DNA from: Tatlockia sp.
GTDB taxonomy: Bacteria; Cyanobacteriota; Cyanobacteriia; Cyanobacteriales; Chroococcidiopsidaceae
DNA: 12,287 nucleotides
Assembly (NCBI GenBank): GCA_013698215.1
Contig: JACCVJ010000012.1
Coordinates: forward strand, 1 to 12,287
Direction: 5' to 3'
Part shown: positions 6,529 to 12,287 of the stretch, piece by piece
Layout: every line of letters starts with the position of its first letter
Position numbering within the stretch: the stretch's first letter is position 1
The notes under the pieces: model-generated
What the model was told of the DNA's origin: nothing
The model's input: only the letters and a program-made list of their open reading frames with translations
The model's database searches: none
Translations under genes and position numbers: made by a program

Positions 6529-9500
6529 TTAGCCAACTAGATTTTTTACGGCTAAGATTCCGGCGATCGCACTTGCAACTAATGATGTCAGTGCGGTACT
6601 AAATAACCACCAAGCTGCACCAGAGGCGGCTTTTTTAGTTTCGTCTGCTTGCTTAAGCGCTTGCTGCTTGATTGCGTCTAGACGTTTTTGCGTTTCTTTT
6701 TGAATGCGCTCGCCTTGTTGCAATACTTTGTCTCTAGTTCCTTCAACTTGAGCGATGATCCGATTAGCATCGGCTTCGGAAATGTCTTCGCGGGAACTAA
6801 GGACAGCTACTAAGGTTTCGCGGTCAAACTGACCTAGGCGATCGCGCAAGGCGCTAAATCCGGCTTGGGGATCGTCAAATACTTTGCTGAAGTCTTGCTG
6901 CAAACCTTCGTAATTTAACTCAGGGCGTTCTAAACCATTTAGGTAATTACGGATATTACCCAATACTCCATCAACGGCGGAAGTTACAGTTTGCTGGATT
7001 TTTTGCGCTTGTTCCACAATAGAGTTGCGGACTGATTCTACTTGGTCGGCGATCCGGTTTGCTTCTTCCTCGCTAATATCTTCCCGTTGGGATAGTAACG
7101 ATACTAGAGTAGAACGATCAAACTTAGATAAGCGATCGCCTATGCTTCCCAAACCAGAGCGCGGATCGTTGAGCAGTAGTTGCAAATCGCGTTTAATGTC
7201 GTCTGGGTTTAGTTCTTCTTTGTTAGTATTTCGCAAATAGCTTTCAAGGGTTGCTTCAAAATCTACAACCTTTTGAGTGGCGCGACTTGCTAAACGTCTA
7301 GGTGCTTTAACAATGCTGCTAATTCCCGATTGCAATTGGTCAATTGCTTTATTAACTTGCTCCTCGCTCAAGTCTTCACGTTGGCTAAGGAGTTTTACCA
7401 AGGTTTCTCTATCTACCTGCGATAGTCTTTCGCGTAGTGCGGAGGCTCCTTGCTTTGGATCTTCAAGCAATTTACTTAGATCTTGCTTAATTCCTTCTGG
7501 ATCAAGTTCTTCTAAGTTGGTATTGCGAAGATATTCAGCAATTTTTGTAGTAGTTTGTTCGTACTGTTCTTGAGCCGCTCCTGCTAGTTTTTGTGGTGCT
7601 TGCAAGATATTACTGCGGACTGATTCTATTTGATCGAGAGTTTGGTTAATTTGCTCCTCGCTCAAGTCTTGGCGCTGAGCGAGAAGTTGCACTAAAGTAT
7701 CGCGGTCAAACTGTCCCAATCTTTCCCCAAGTACGCTAAGTCCAGCTTGCGGATCGGCGAAAAGGGTTTGAAAATCGCGCTTGATACCTTCGGGGTTTAG
7801 TTCTTCTTTACCTGTTTTGCTCAGATATTCTTCAACTTTAGTCCGTAGCTCTGTAGCTTTTGTTTTAGCTTGCTCTTGAACTTCTTTAGCTTTATTGACA
7901 ACACCATCACGGGAGGTTTCTAGCTGTCCAATGATCCCTTCTGCTTCCTCAGTGCTGATATCTTGACGCTGACCGAGGAGTTTGACAAAAGTATCGCGGT
8001 CAAATTGTCCCAATCTTTCGCGCAACGCCTCAAATCCTGCTTGCGGATCTTCTAATAGTTTCTGGAAGTTCTGTTTAATCCCTTCAGGACTTAGTTCTTC
8101 TTTACCTGTTTTGCTGAGATATTCTTCTACAGAAGCGCGGATATCTTTTTTTTCTCCTTGGGGTGCATTTTGCAAACTACCCAAAACTTCAGTGCGAATG
8201 CTCTCTAGTTGTTCAGCTACTTCAGAAATTTTTGCAGGTAACAAGTCGCCACGAGAGGTTAATTGTTGAGTAAAATACTCTTTATCTATTTGCTCTAAAT
8301 GTCTTTTTACCGTTGCTGGGTCGGCTTCTGGGTCATAGATGACATCTTTAAACTCACTTTTAATTGTCTCGCGGTTTAAATGCCAAGCATAAGAATCTTG
8401 CAAGTAATGATCTACATCGGCTTTGATAGTGTTGAAACCTAGTTTAGGTGCTTTTTCAGCTACCGCAGTACCAACTTTACTAACTTGTTCCGTCGCTTTA
8501 CCTGTCAACTGCTGTAATTGACCGGAAATTTTTTCTATATCTAAATCGGACAAATCTGTTCTTTTTAGAACTGTTCCCAGCAATGAACTTGCTCCTAGTT
8601 GCAAGGCTTGGCTGATCATTCCGCCGCTTTTTTGTCCGTTACTTTGACCACCTGTGACCAACTTCTGGAGTTGTCCGGCTAAATCAGCAGAAGTCAATTC
8701 TTCGGGAGTCGCAGACTGTAAAAAGTTCTGAATCTGTGTTTGCGTATCTTGTTGTGGCTGACCAACTACATTTTTCCAAGCACCTTCTAGTTGATCGACA
8801 ACTTTACTAATATCCTGCTTTGAAAAGTCTGTACGGCTGCTAACTAAATCTACTAGCGTTTGACGATTAATATTTAAGCCTTCATTTCCTGCTAGACTTT
8901 TCAAATCTGAGCTACCGAGGATTTTCTCAAATTGGCTGCCAATCTCCTCTACATTTAGCTTAGGTAATTGCAGATTGCTTAAAGAACTTTGCAAGGTATC
9001 GCGGATGCTGTTTGGATCTAGTCCAGAAGTCAATTCGCGGCGGACTGCGGCGGTGACGGATTCGGCTGTTGAAACTAATTGTGATGAAGCAGCGCTTGCA
9101 CCTATAGCAGTGGCGGCGGTTCCCATCAATCCTTGAAAACCTGATGTAGCCGTAGTTACAACCGATCCAATTAACGAACCTACCGTAGTTGAACCTACCC
9201 AAACTAGCAACGAAAAGTAAGTAGACCAAATAACAATAGCTGTAATTGCGCCTAAAACGGCACTACTAACTAAGCTAAGTTTGACTGCTAAAAAACAGGC
9301 AATAAATAAGGCAATGCTAACGGTAATTAGAGTCCAAAGACCTACAGCCGTTTCTATTTTGCGAATAGTGCTACCCAAACTTTCCGATTCATCAGAATTA
9401 GATGAATTAGATGATCCTCCTAGAGTTGAAATGCCAAAGGCAACAGAGAAATTGGTTAATAGTAGTTGGAAGGCAAAAGCCATTAAGACCCCGGCAATCA

Positions 9501-9627
9501 ATGCTACTAAAAACTGCGGTGCTGAAAATAAAGCTACAGTCTGGGGTATAGTGCTTACTTGCGTTTCCACAACTCTCGTTACTCCCAAGTATTGGCTATA
9601 TAACGGAGTAATTGTACTCAAATCCAT
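6529..9627 (-). CDS. Large membrane protein with eight ~98-residue helical repeats, function unknown
   Basis: I do not recognise a characterised family for this 1032-residue protein. Predicted membrane helices lie at about 38-58, 96-117 and 119-145, with a Ser-rich polar loop (71-86) between the first two; a fourth spans about 1004-1027 at the C-terminus. Between them, a helical region carries eight copies of a unit whose landmark is R-x-D followed by S/L and a Q/E-rich helix. The landmark aspartates are at 267, 358, 461, 556, 654, 752, 850 and 948, i.e. steps of 91, 103, 95 and then 98 four times. A full unit reads roughly YLxxTxKEELxPEGIKxDF, a DPxxG turn, RLxQFDRxTLVxLL, QRxDxSEE and a DQxExxR helix. 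The stretch 965-1000 is charged and coiled-coil-like. The start is secure: AAGGA lies 5 nt before the ATG. It is monocistronic, with its own terminator. Related repeats may occur in other cyanobacteria; a tether or scaffold role is only a guess. Confidence 0.93.
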   Translation of the reverse strand: MDLSTITPLYSQYLGVTRVVETQVSTIPQTVALFSAPQFLVALIAGVLMAFAFQLLLTNFSVAFGISTLGGSSNSSNSDESESLGSTIRKIETAVGLWTLITVSIALFIACFLAVKLSLVSSAVLGAITAIVIWSTYFSLLVWVGSTTVGSLIGSVVTTATSGFQGLMGTAATAIGASAASSQLVSTAESVTAAVRRELTSGLDPNSIRDTLQSSLSNLQLPKLNVEEIGSQFEKILGSSDLKSLAGNEGLNINRQTLVDLVSSRTDFSKQDISKVVDQLEGAWKNVVGQPQQDTQTQIQNFLQSATPEELTSADLAGQLQKLVTGGQSNGQKSGGMISQALQLGASSLLGTVLKRTDLSDLDIEKISGQLQQLTGKATEQVSKVGTAVAEKAPKLGFNTIKADVDHYLQDSYAWHLNRETIKSEFKDVIYDPEADPATVKRHLEQIDKEYFTQQLTSRGDLLPAKISEVAEQLESIRTEVLGSLQNAPQGEKKDIRASVEEYLSKTGKEELSPEGIKQNFQKLLEDPQAGFEALRERLGQFDRDTFVKLLGQRQDISTEEAEGIIGQLETSRDGVVNKAKEVQEQAKTKATELRTKVEEYLSKTGKEELNPEGIKRDFQTLFADPQAGLSVLGERLGQFDRDTLVQLLAQRQDLSEEQINQTLDQIESVRSNILQAPQKLAGAAQEQYEQTTTKIAEYLRNTNLEELDPEGIKQDLSKLLEDPKQGASALRERLSQVDRETLVKLLSQREDLSEEQVNKAIDQLQSGISSIVKAPRRLASRATQKVVDFEATLESYLRNTNKEELNPDDIKRDLQLLLNDPRSGLGSIGDRLSKFDRSTLVSLLSQREDISEEEANRIADQVESVRNSIVEQAQKIQQTVTSAVDGVLGNIRNYLNGLERPELNYEGLQQDFSKVFDDPQAGFSALRDRLGQFDRETLVAVLSSREDISEADANRIIAQVEGTRDKVLQQGERIQKETQKRLDAIKQQALKQADETKKAASGAAWWLFSTALTSLVASAIAGILAVKNLVG
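6655..8124 (-). repeat. Five tandem in-frame 294-bp coding repeats
   Basis: Within the large gene, residues 502-991 fall into five units of exactly 98 codons: 8124-7831, 7830-7537, 7536-7243, 7242-6949 and 6948-6655. The first two units share EYLSKTGKEEL and RLGQFDRDT almost unchanged, and their DNA is near identical around 7798-7836 versus 8092-8130. The later units are more divergent in DNA but keep the period. Three further, irregular copies lie upstream (residues about 200-500). Confidence 0.9.
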
Positions 9628-9698
9628 GCCTTTCCTTCTTTGTTAAATTAAAGCAATTAGTTCTTAGTACACAAAAATTTGCACACTAATTGTTTGGT

Positions 9699-9726
9699 GT
9701 TTATAAAATGGTTTTATAAACGTCAA
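9699..9726 (-). promoter_or_regulatory. Predicted promoter with overlapping operator-like inverted repeat
   Basis: On the minus strand TTGACG (9726-9721) and TATAAA (9705-9700) resemble -35 and -10 boxes, 15 bp apart, which is on the short side. The arms GTTTATAAAA (9699-9708) and TTTTATAAAC (9712-9721), separated by TGG, form a perfect 10-bp-arm inverted repeat that covers the -10 box and touches the -35 box. This would place the start of transcription about 65 nt before the large gene. A second possible promoter nearer the gene is TTGTGT with TTTAAT. The dyad is certain; its use is inferred. Confidence 0.45.
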
Positions 9727-9794
9727 TTGCTAACTACTGTTTGGCTACTTATATGTAGATCCATCTCTTATATATATCGTTGGCTCTTTTCCCT

Positions 9795-9825
9795 AACTCC
9801 CTCTAAAGTCGGAATAGAGGAAGTT
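9795..9825 (+). other. Intergenic hairpin
   Basis: AACTCCCTCTA (9795-9805) pairs with TAGAGGAAGTT (9815-9825) in 10 of 11 positions, with a 9-nt loop. No long T-run follows, so it is not a clear terminator. It lies just before a perfect TATAAT hexamer at 9832-9837 on the plus strand. Confidence 0.5.
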
Positions 9826-10118
9826 TGTTTGTATAATTTTGTAAATAAGAAAATGTTTGATAGGTTAAAGTTTAGGGAGGCAATTGTTCTGAAGCAAGCA
9901 ATCAAGAGAGGCGATCGCTAAATTTTCCCACAAAATCAGCGTTGCAGGCTTAATTTGAGCAAGTTTGTTTTGAAAGCAAGTACACCCACCGCTTTTTCAC
10001 TTATAAGGTGTATTTATCTATTGACGCTTGAGGCTTTTAGCAAGATTTATAGCTTCAGTTTCCGTTAATGGGGGTAACAAACTGATTTCGATAATTCAAT
10101 AAGTCTAACAGATAGCAT

Positions 10119-10154
10119 AAAACAATCCCTCCTAAACATAGAAGGGATTGTTTT
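10119..10154 (-). terminator. Intrinsic terminator of the small exported-protein gene, possibly bidirectional
   Basis: AAAACAATCCCT (10119-10130) and AGGGATTGTTTT (10143-10154) form a perfect 12-bp stem with a 12-nt loop. On the minus strand it begins 18 bp after the stop of the gene at 10173 and ends in a T4 tract. On the plus strand the stem ends in T5, so it could also stop transcripts coming from 9840 onward. Confidence 0.8.
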
Positions 10155-10172
10155 TAAAAATTCTATTTTAGC

Positions 10173-10604
10173 TTACTTGCTAATATCATTTAAAGCTTTT
10201 TGAGGAGCTTTAACTATATCTTCTGCTGCTTCAATCAATTGCTCTCCAGCTTTTTTTGTACCTGGATCAATTGGTTCGTCAAGATTGAGTTTCTCTTTTA
10301 TATTTTCAAATATATTTTTACCTTTAGCTTCGGCGGCTCTATTTTTAATGTTTATTCCTTCGTCTTGGAGCAGTTGTGCAGATTTTTCGGCGTTATCTTT
10401 GATTCTATCTACTTTAACTTCTCCGTCACTTTTACCCTCTACTTGGTACTGAGTTGCTTCGGGCGTTACGGCTTCTGCTTGAGCTTGTAATTGATTGCCG
10501 TGAATGTCAAAGGCACTACCAATTAAAAAAGTTAACCCTACCAGAAACACTGTTATAATCTGCTTTATTTTAATGCTTTGCAGCCAAGAAGTTACACGCT
10601 TCAT
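10173..10604 (-). CDS. Small exported helical protein, function unknown
   Basis: The frame is open up to an ATG at 10622, but I choose the ATG at 10604: it has TAGGA about 9 nt upstream, whereas the outer ATG has no ribosome binding site, and the inner start gives a clean signal peptide. The 143-residue product has a basic N-terminus (MKRVTSWLQSIKIKQ), a hydrophobic core (16-32) and a likely signal-peptidase site after AQA (41-43). The mature part is about 100 residues, strongly charged and helical (KVDRIKDNAEKSAQLL, NRAAEAKGKN, IFENIKEKLNLDEP), like amphipathic stress or LEA-type proteins. The N-terminal layout resembles small cyanobacterial proteins such as the DUF6658 group and so-called low-temperature-induced proteins, but I cannot confirm membership. 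It has its own terminator downstream. Its tail motif KAPQKAL recalls linkers in the large neighbouring repeat protein. Confidence 0.8.
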   Translation of the reverse strand: MKRVTSWLQSIKIKQIITVFLVGLTFLIGSAFDIHGNQLQAQAEAVTPEATQYQVEGKSDGEVKVDRIKDNAEKSAQLLQDEGINIKNRAAEAKGKNIFENIKEKLNLDEPIDPGTKKAGEQLIEAAEDIVKAPQKALNDISK

Positions 10605-10662
10605 ATTAAATATTCCTACCATGCTTTAATTGATTGAACGAGCTTGATCGCAGATTAAACGC

Positions 10663-10675
10663 TGCAATCATTGCA
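10663..10675. promoter_or_regulatory. 13-bp dyad upstream of the small exported-protein gene
   Basis: TGCAAT (10663-10668), a single C, then ATTGCA (10670-10675) is a perfect inverted repeat about 60 bp before the start at 10604. It is a possible operator; no matching promoter boxes were convincing. Confidence 0.25.
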
Positions 10676-10736
10676 TCATAATTCTTTAACGTTTGGCTAT
10701 TCTTCGCATCAGTCTAACGATATATAATTGGTTAAA

Positions 10737-10758
10737 ACTAACAAATTTTCTTGTTAGT
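10737..10758 (-). terminator. Intrinsic terminator of rnd
   Basis: ACTAACAA (10737-10744) and TTGTTAGT (10751-10758) form a perfect 8-bp stem with a 6-nt loop. On the minus strand the hairpin lies 9 bp after the RNase D stop and is followed by TTTAACC (T4 counting the last stem base). The stem is AT-rich, so it is weaker than the terminator at 6477-6505. Confidence 0.65.
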
Positions 10759-10767
10759 AAACATTTA

Positions 10768-11397
10768 CTAATGCTCAAATAAGTCTTTGAATTGCAACAA
10801 GTCTAAGCTCACCATAGTTGGCAGAGCTTCAAAGCATTTGTTGGCAAGCTCTAATCTTTCTTCGCGTTCAAGCATGGCGATTAATTTTTGTCTAGCACTT
10901 AGGAGATAACGCACATCATTAGAAGCATAATTTAGTTGCTTATCTGATAAGTTTGCCGCATTTCCCCAATCAGAACTTTGAGCGCTTTTATCTAATTCTA
11001 CGTTTTCTAATTCTTGAATTAAATCTTTTAATCCGTGTCGATTAGTGTAAGTTCTAGCTAATTTACTAGCAATTTTTGTACAAAATACGGGCGTTACTAG
11101 AATATGCAAATATTGGCGTAAAGTTGCTAAATCGAACCGGGCAAAGTGAAAAACTTTAACAACATTAATACTTTCTAGTAATTGTTTTAAATTGGGGGCA
11201 TCGGCTTGATTTTTGGCAATGCGGACTACCGTTACTATACCTTGAGCATCGCATATTTGTACTAAACATAGGCGATCGCGCGTGGGCAATAACCCCATAG
11301 TTTCGGAATCTATTGCAACAGCTTCAGAGTTTAAATACTGCAATAGTGTATTGTCGCTAAGATCGCGATCGCATACTTGAAAATCTGGTAGTTGCAT
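10768..11397 (-). CDS. rnd: Ribonuclease D (3'-5' exoribonuclease, DEDDy family), short form
   Basis: RNase D trims 3' ends of structured RNAs, chiefly tRNA precursors. The DEDDy motifs are present: AIDSET (first D and E), FHFARFDLATL (second D) and YASNDVRYL (Y and final D four residues apart). The domain also has KIASKLARTYTNRHGLKDL, typical of cyanobacterial members. There is no HRDC domain, so the protein (209 residues from this start) is just the exonuclease fold, much shorter than E. coli RNase D. I use the ATG at 11395-11397 because it sits 4 nt after the stop of the CAP gene and just before the first expected beta strand. The frame stays open to a GTG at 11469 and an ATG at 11442, which would overlap the CAP gene by 68 or 41 bp; no candidate has a strong Shine-Dalgarno. 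Family call firm, start uncertain. Confidence 0.88.
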   Translation of the reverse strand: MQLPDFQVCDRDLSDNTLLQYLNSEAVAIDSETMGLLPTRDRLCLVQICDAQGIVTVVRIAKNQADAPNLKQLLESINVVKVFHFARFDLATLRQYLHILVTPVFCTKIASKLARTYTNRHGLKDLIQELENVELDKSAQSSDWGNAANLSDKQLNYASNDVRYLLSARQKLIAMLEREERLELANKCFEALPTMVSLDLLQFKDLFEH

Positions 11398-11401
11398 TGT
11401 A

Positions 11402-11914
11402 TTAGCGGCGGTTGATAAATAGTTGAGTAAAATAGTATTCATTCTTGGCATTTTTGACAATGCCGACACCCGTTAAGTTATATTGACCTTCAATATTGAC
11501 TCTATGACCATCACTTTTAATCCAACCATCAACAGCTTGCTCGGCGGGGTTAGAATAACCTTGGTTGAAAGCAACATTTTCCGCCGCCGCCTGGTAGGGA
11601 ATTTGGCGACGAATAACAGAAACGCGCTGCTCAAATCCATTATGGCTAAAAGGTACTTTACCACTTGCCATATTTTGACTGTGAATTTTTGCTTGGGCGC
11701 TAATGCGAGAATCAAGGGTTAAAGGCGGCAACTTGCGCGACTGACGATATTGATTAATTTGTTGATGAATAGATTTTTCCATAGCTGAATGGGGTTTTAC
11801 TGGGGAAGCGGCGATAGTTTCCGGTGGTGGTAAGCTGATGTCTGCATTTAAAGGAATATCGCAGCTAGAGAGAGTAAGCATAGTAAATAACATTGCTGGC
11901 AAAAGTTTTCGCAT
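11402..11914 (-). CDS. CAP-domain (SCP/PR-1 family) lipoprotein
   Basis: The 170-residue protein begins with a lipoprotein signal peptide (MRKLLPAMLFTMLTLSSC) whose lipobox LSSC puts the lipidated cysteine at residue 18, followed by a proline-rich linker (to about 43). The rest is one CAP domain: helix EKSIHQQINQYRQSRKLPPL (46-65), AKIHSQNMASGK (75-86) with H78, FSHNGF (89-94), the AENVAFNQG motif (111-119) with E112, and VDGWIKSDGHRVNI (128-141) with H137, ending in the usual YYFTQLFINRR strand. The conserved cavity residues look intact. Bacterial CAP lipoproteins are secreted or membrane-anchored, and their biochemical role is mostly unsettled. It is divergent from yciH and sits directly upstream of rnd, so the two may share a transcript. 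The start has no clear Shine-Dalgarno. The family is confident. Confidence 0.92.
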   Translation of the reverse strand: MRKLLPAMLFTMLTLSSCDIPLNADISLPPPETIAASPVKPHSAMEKSIHQQINQYRQSRKLPPLTLDSRISAQAKIHSQNMASGKVPFSHNGFEQRVSVIRRQIPYQAAAENVAFNQGYSNPAEQAVDGWIKSDGHRVNIEGQYNLTGVGIVKNAKNEYYFTQLFINRR

Positions 11915-12075
11915 TATTAATTAGTTTCGGAACCTTGAGCAACAGTAAAAATAAGTATTAGAAGATGTTTGGGCATAGTTTTAATTATAAATGGTGGCGC
12001 TGCTGCTCTGGCGTTCTGGCGGCGATGGAGCTTGCACAAGTTAGTATAGATAGGCTAATCGGCTTAATTATTTTT

Positions 12076-12287
12076 ATGGCATCACCTAATCGCAATTCTG
12101 ACTCGACTAAATCTAGTCAAACCCGTTTTGTTTATCAAGAGTTTGGCGATAATAATCCAGCTTTAGCAAGGGGTGTTCCCGATTTACCAGCTTCAGAGCA
12201 AGATGTCAGAATCCAAGCTTCCCGCAAAGGACGTAAAGGCAAAACTGTTACTGTAATTACTGGTTTTAAAGCTAAAAATGAAACTTT
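12076..12287 (+). CDS. yciH: YciH/SUI1 (eIF1-like) translation factor, partial at window end
   Basis: The first 70 codons are visible; the gene runs off the window. The hallmark is VRIQASRKGRKGKTVTVITG (residues 45-64), the start of the SUI1/eIF1 domain, preceded by the cyanobacterial leader FVYQEFG and GVPDLP. Bacterial YciH is related to eukaryotic eIF1 and is thought to monitor initiation fidelity on the small ribosomal subunit. I use ATG 12076 (MASPNRNS) because the leader then has the usual length. The frame remains open upstream to an ATG at 12025 and to one at 11965, the latter adding 37 residues unlike the family; these look like leader rather than protein. No Shine-Dalgarno is visible. 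A TAGTATAGAT stretch (12043-12051) might include a -10 box, without a matching -35. Confidence 0.92.
   Translation, partial: MASPNRNSDSTKSSQTRFVYQEFGDNNPALARGVPDLPASEQDVRIQASRKGRKGKTVTVITGFKAKNET

Larger units (their letters stand above)
9628..10172. other. 545-bp intergenic region upstream of the large gene
   Basis: No convincing protein gene was found here. It holds, in order: a predicted minus-strand promoter with a long inverted repeat (9699-9726); an AT-rich stretch with TATATATA near 9769; a hairpin (9795-9825) followed by a perfect TATAAT on the plus strand (9832-9837); one HIP1 site (9911-9918); a 25-codon minus-strand open stretch with protein-like composition (10018-10095); and a terminator-like inverted repeat (10119-10154). 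An open frame at 9679-9921 on the plus strand looks non-coding. Confidence 0.7.
75..11372. repeat. Dispersed HIP1 octamers (GCGATCGC), at least 15 copies
   Basis: HIP1 starts read at 75, 632, 1293, 1707, 2373, 3151, 4131, 5474, 6286, 6563, 6838, 7132, 9911, 11272 and 11365. All but the one at 9911 lie inside genes. This octamer is known to be extremely abundant in many cyanobacterial genomes and is the main compositional marker of the host lineage here. It is dispersed, not a single element. Confidence 0.95.

Noticed and set aside
6655..8124. Regularly spaced repeats as a possible CRISPR array
   Set aside because: The period is 294 bp, the repeats are imperfect along the whole unit and keep a reading frame; no short identical repeats with unique spacers and no cas genes.
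7025..8269. Open frames on the plus strand opposite the large repeat gene
   Set aside because: They recur at the repeat period and translate to Ser/Arg/Leu-rich strings, which is the expected antisense shadow of a repetitive helical coding sequence.
9679..9921. Open frame of 80 codons on the plus strand in the large intergenic region
   Set aside because: Composition is not protein-like (many aromatic, Cys and Trp residues in an AT-rich stretch), no Shine-Dalgarno, and it begins inside the minus-strand promoter region of the large gene. Only its last 22 codons, from the ATG at 9853, look mildly plausible and are mentioned under the small-RNA idea.

Overview
The window looks like chromosomal DNA from an AT-leaning filamentous or unicellular cyanobacterium. 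The main signs are at least 15 copies of the HIP1 octamer GCGATCGC in 12.3 kb, a small membrane protein that resembles the photosystem II assembly factor Psb35, and a cyanobacterial style of YciH/SUI1 and RNase D. Most genes are housekeeping genes. I see no insertion sequence, prophage, CRISPR array, tRNA or rRNA.

Layout. Positions 1-1735 hold a tight minus-strand cluster transcribed folK, then a Nudix hydrolase, then a Uma2/DUF820 endonuclease-like gene, with gaps of a few bases. Divergent from it is a class A penicillin-binding protein (1900-4317) with a long basic, proline-rich C-terminal tail. A small gene on the same strand (4421-4651, Psb35-like) follows. It converges on a minus-strand pair, rsmB then a TerB-like gene (6451 down to 4668). 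A strong intrinsic terminator (6477-6505) separates this pair from a large minus-strand gene (6529-9627).

That large gene is the most unusual object here. It encodes a 1032-residue protein with three predicted membrane helices near its N-terminus, one at its extreme C-terminus, and between them eight copies of a roughly 98-residue helical repeat, the last five spaced exactly 98 residues apart. Its upstream region is a 545-bp gene-poor stretch (9628-10172) that contains a 10-bp-arm inverted repeat lying across a predicted promoter, a separate hairpin followed by a perfect TATAAT, and a terminator-like inverted repeat. I found no confident function for the large gene and no convincing gene in the gap.

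Next come a small exported helical protein (10173-10604), an RNase D (10768-11397) and a CAP-domain lipoprotein (11402-11914), all on the minus strand. The last two are adjacent with a 4-nt gap. The window ends inside a plus-strand YciH/SUI1 translation-factor gene starting at 12076.

Functional themes are folate synthesis with nucleotide clean-up (folK, Nudix), cell-wall synthesis and envelope (class A PBP, CAP lipoprotein, exported helical protein, large membrane repeat protein), rRNA and translation (rsmB, rnd, yciH), and photosystem assembly (Psb35-like). All function calls rest on motifs read by eye; no database search was possible.
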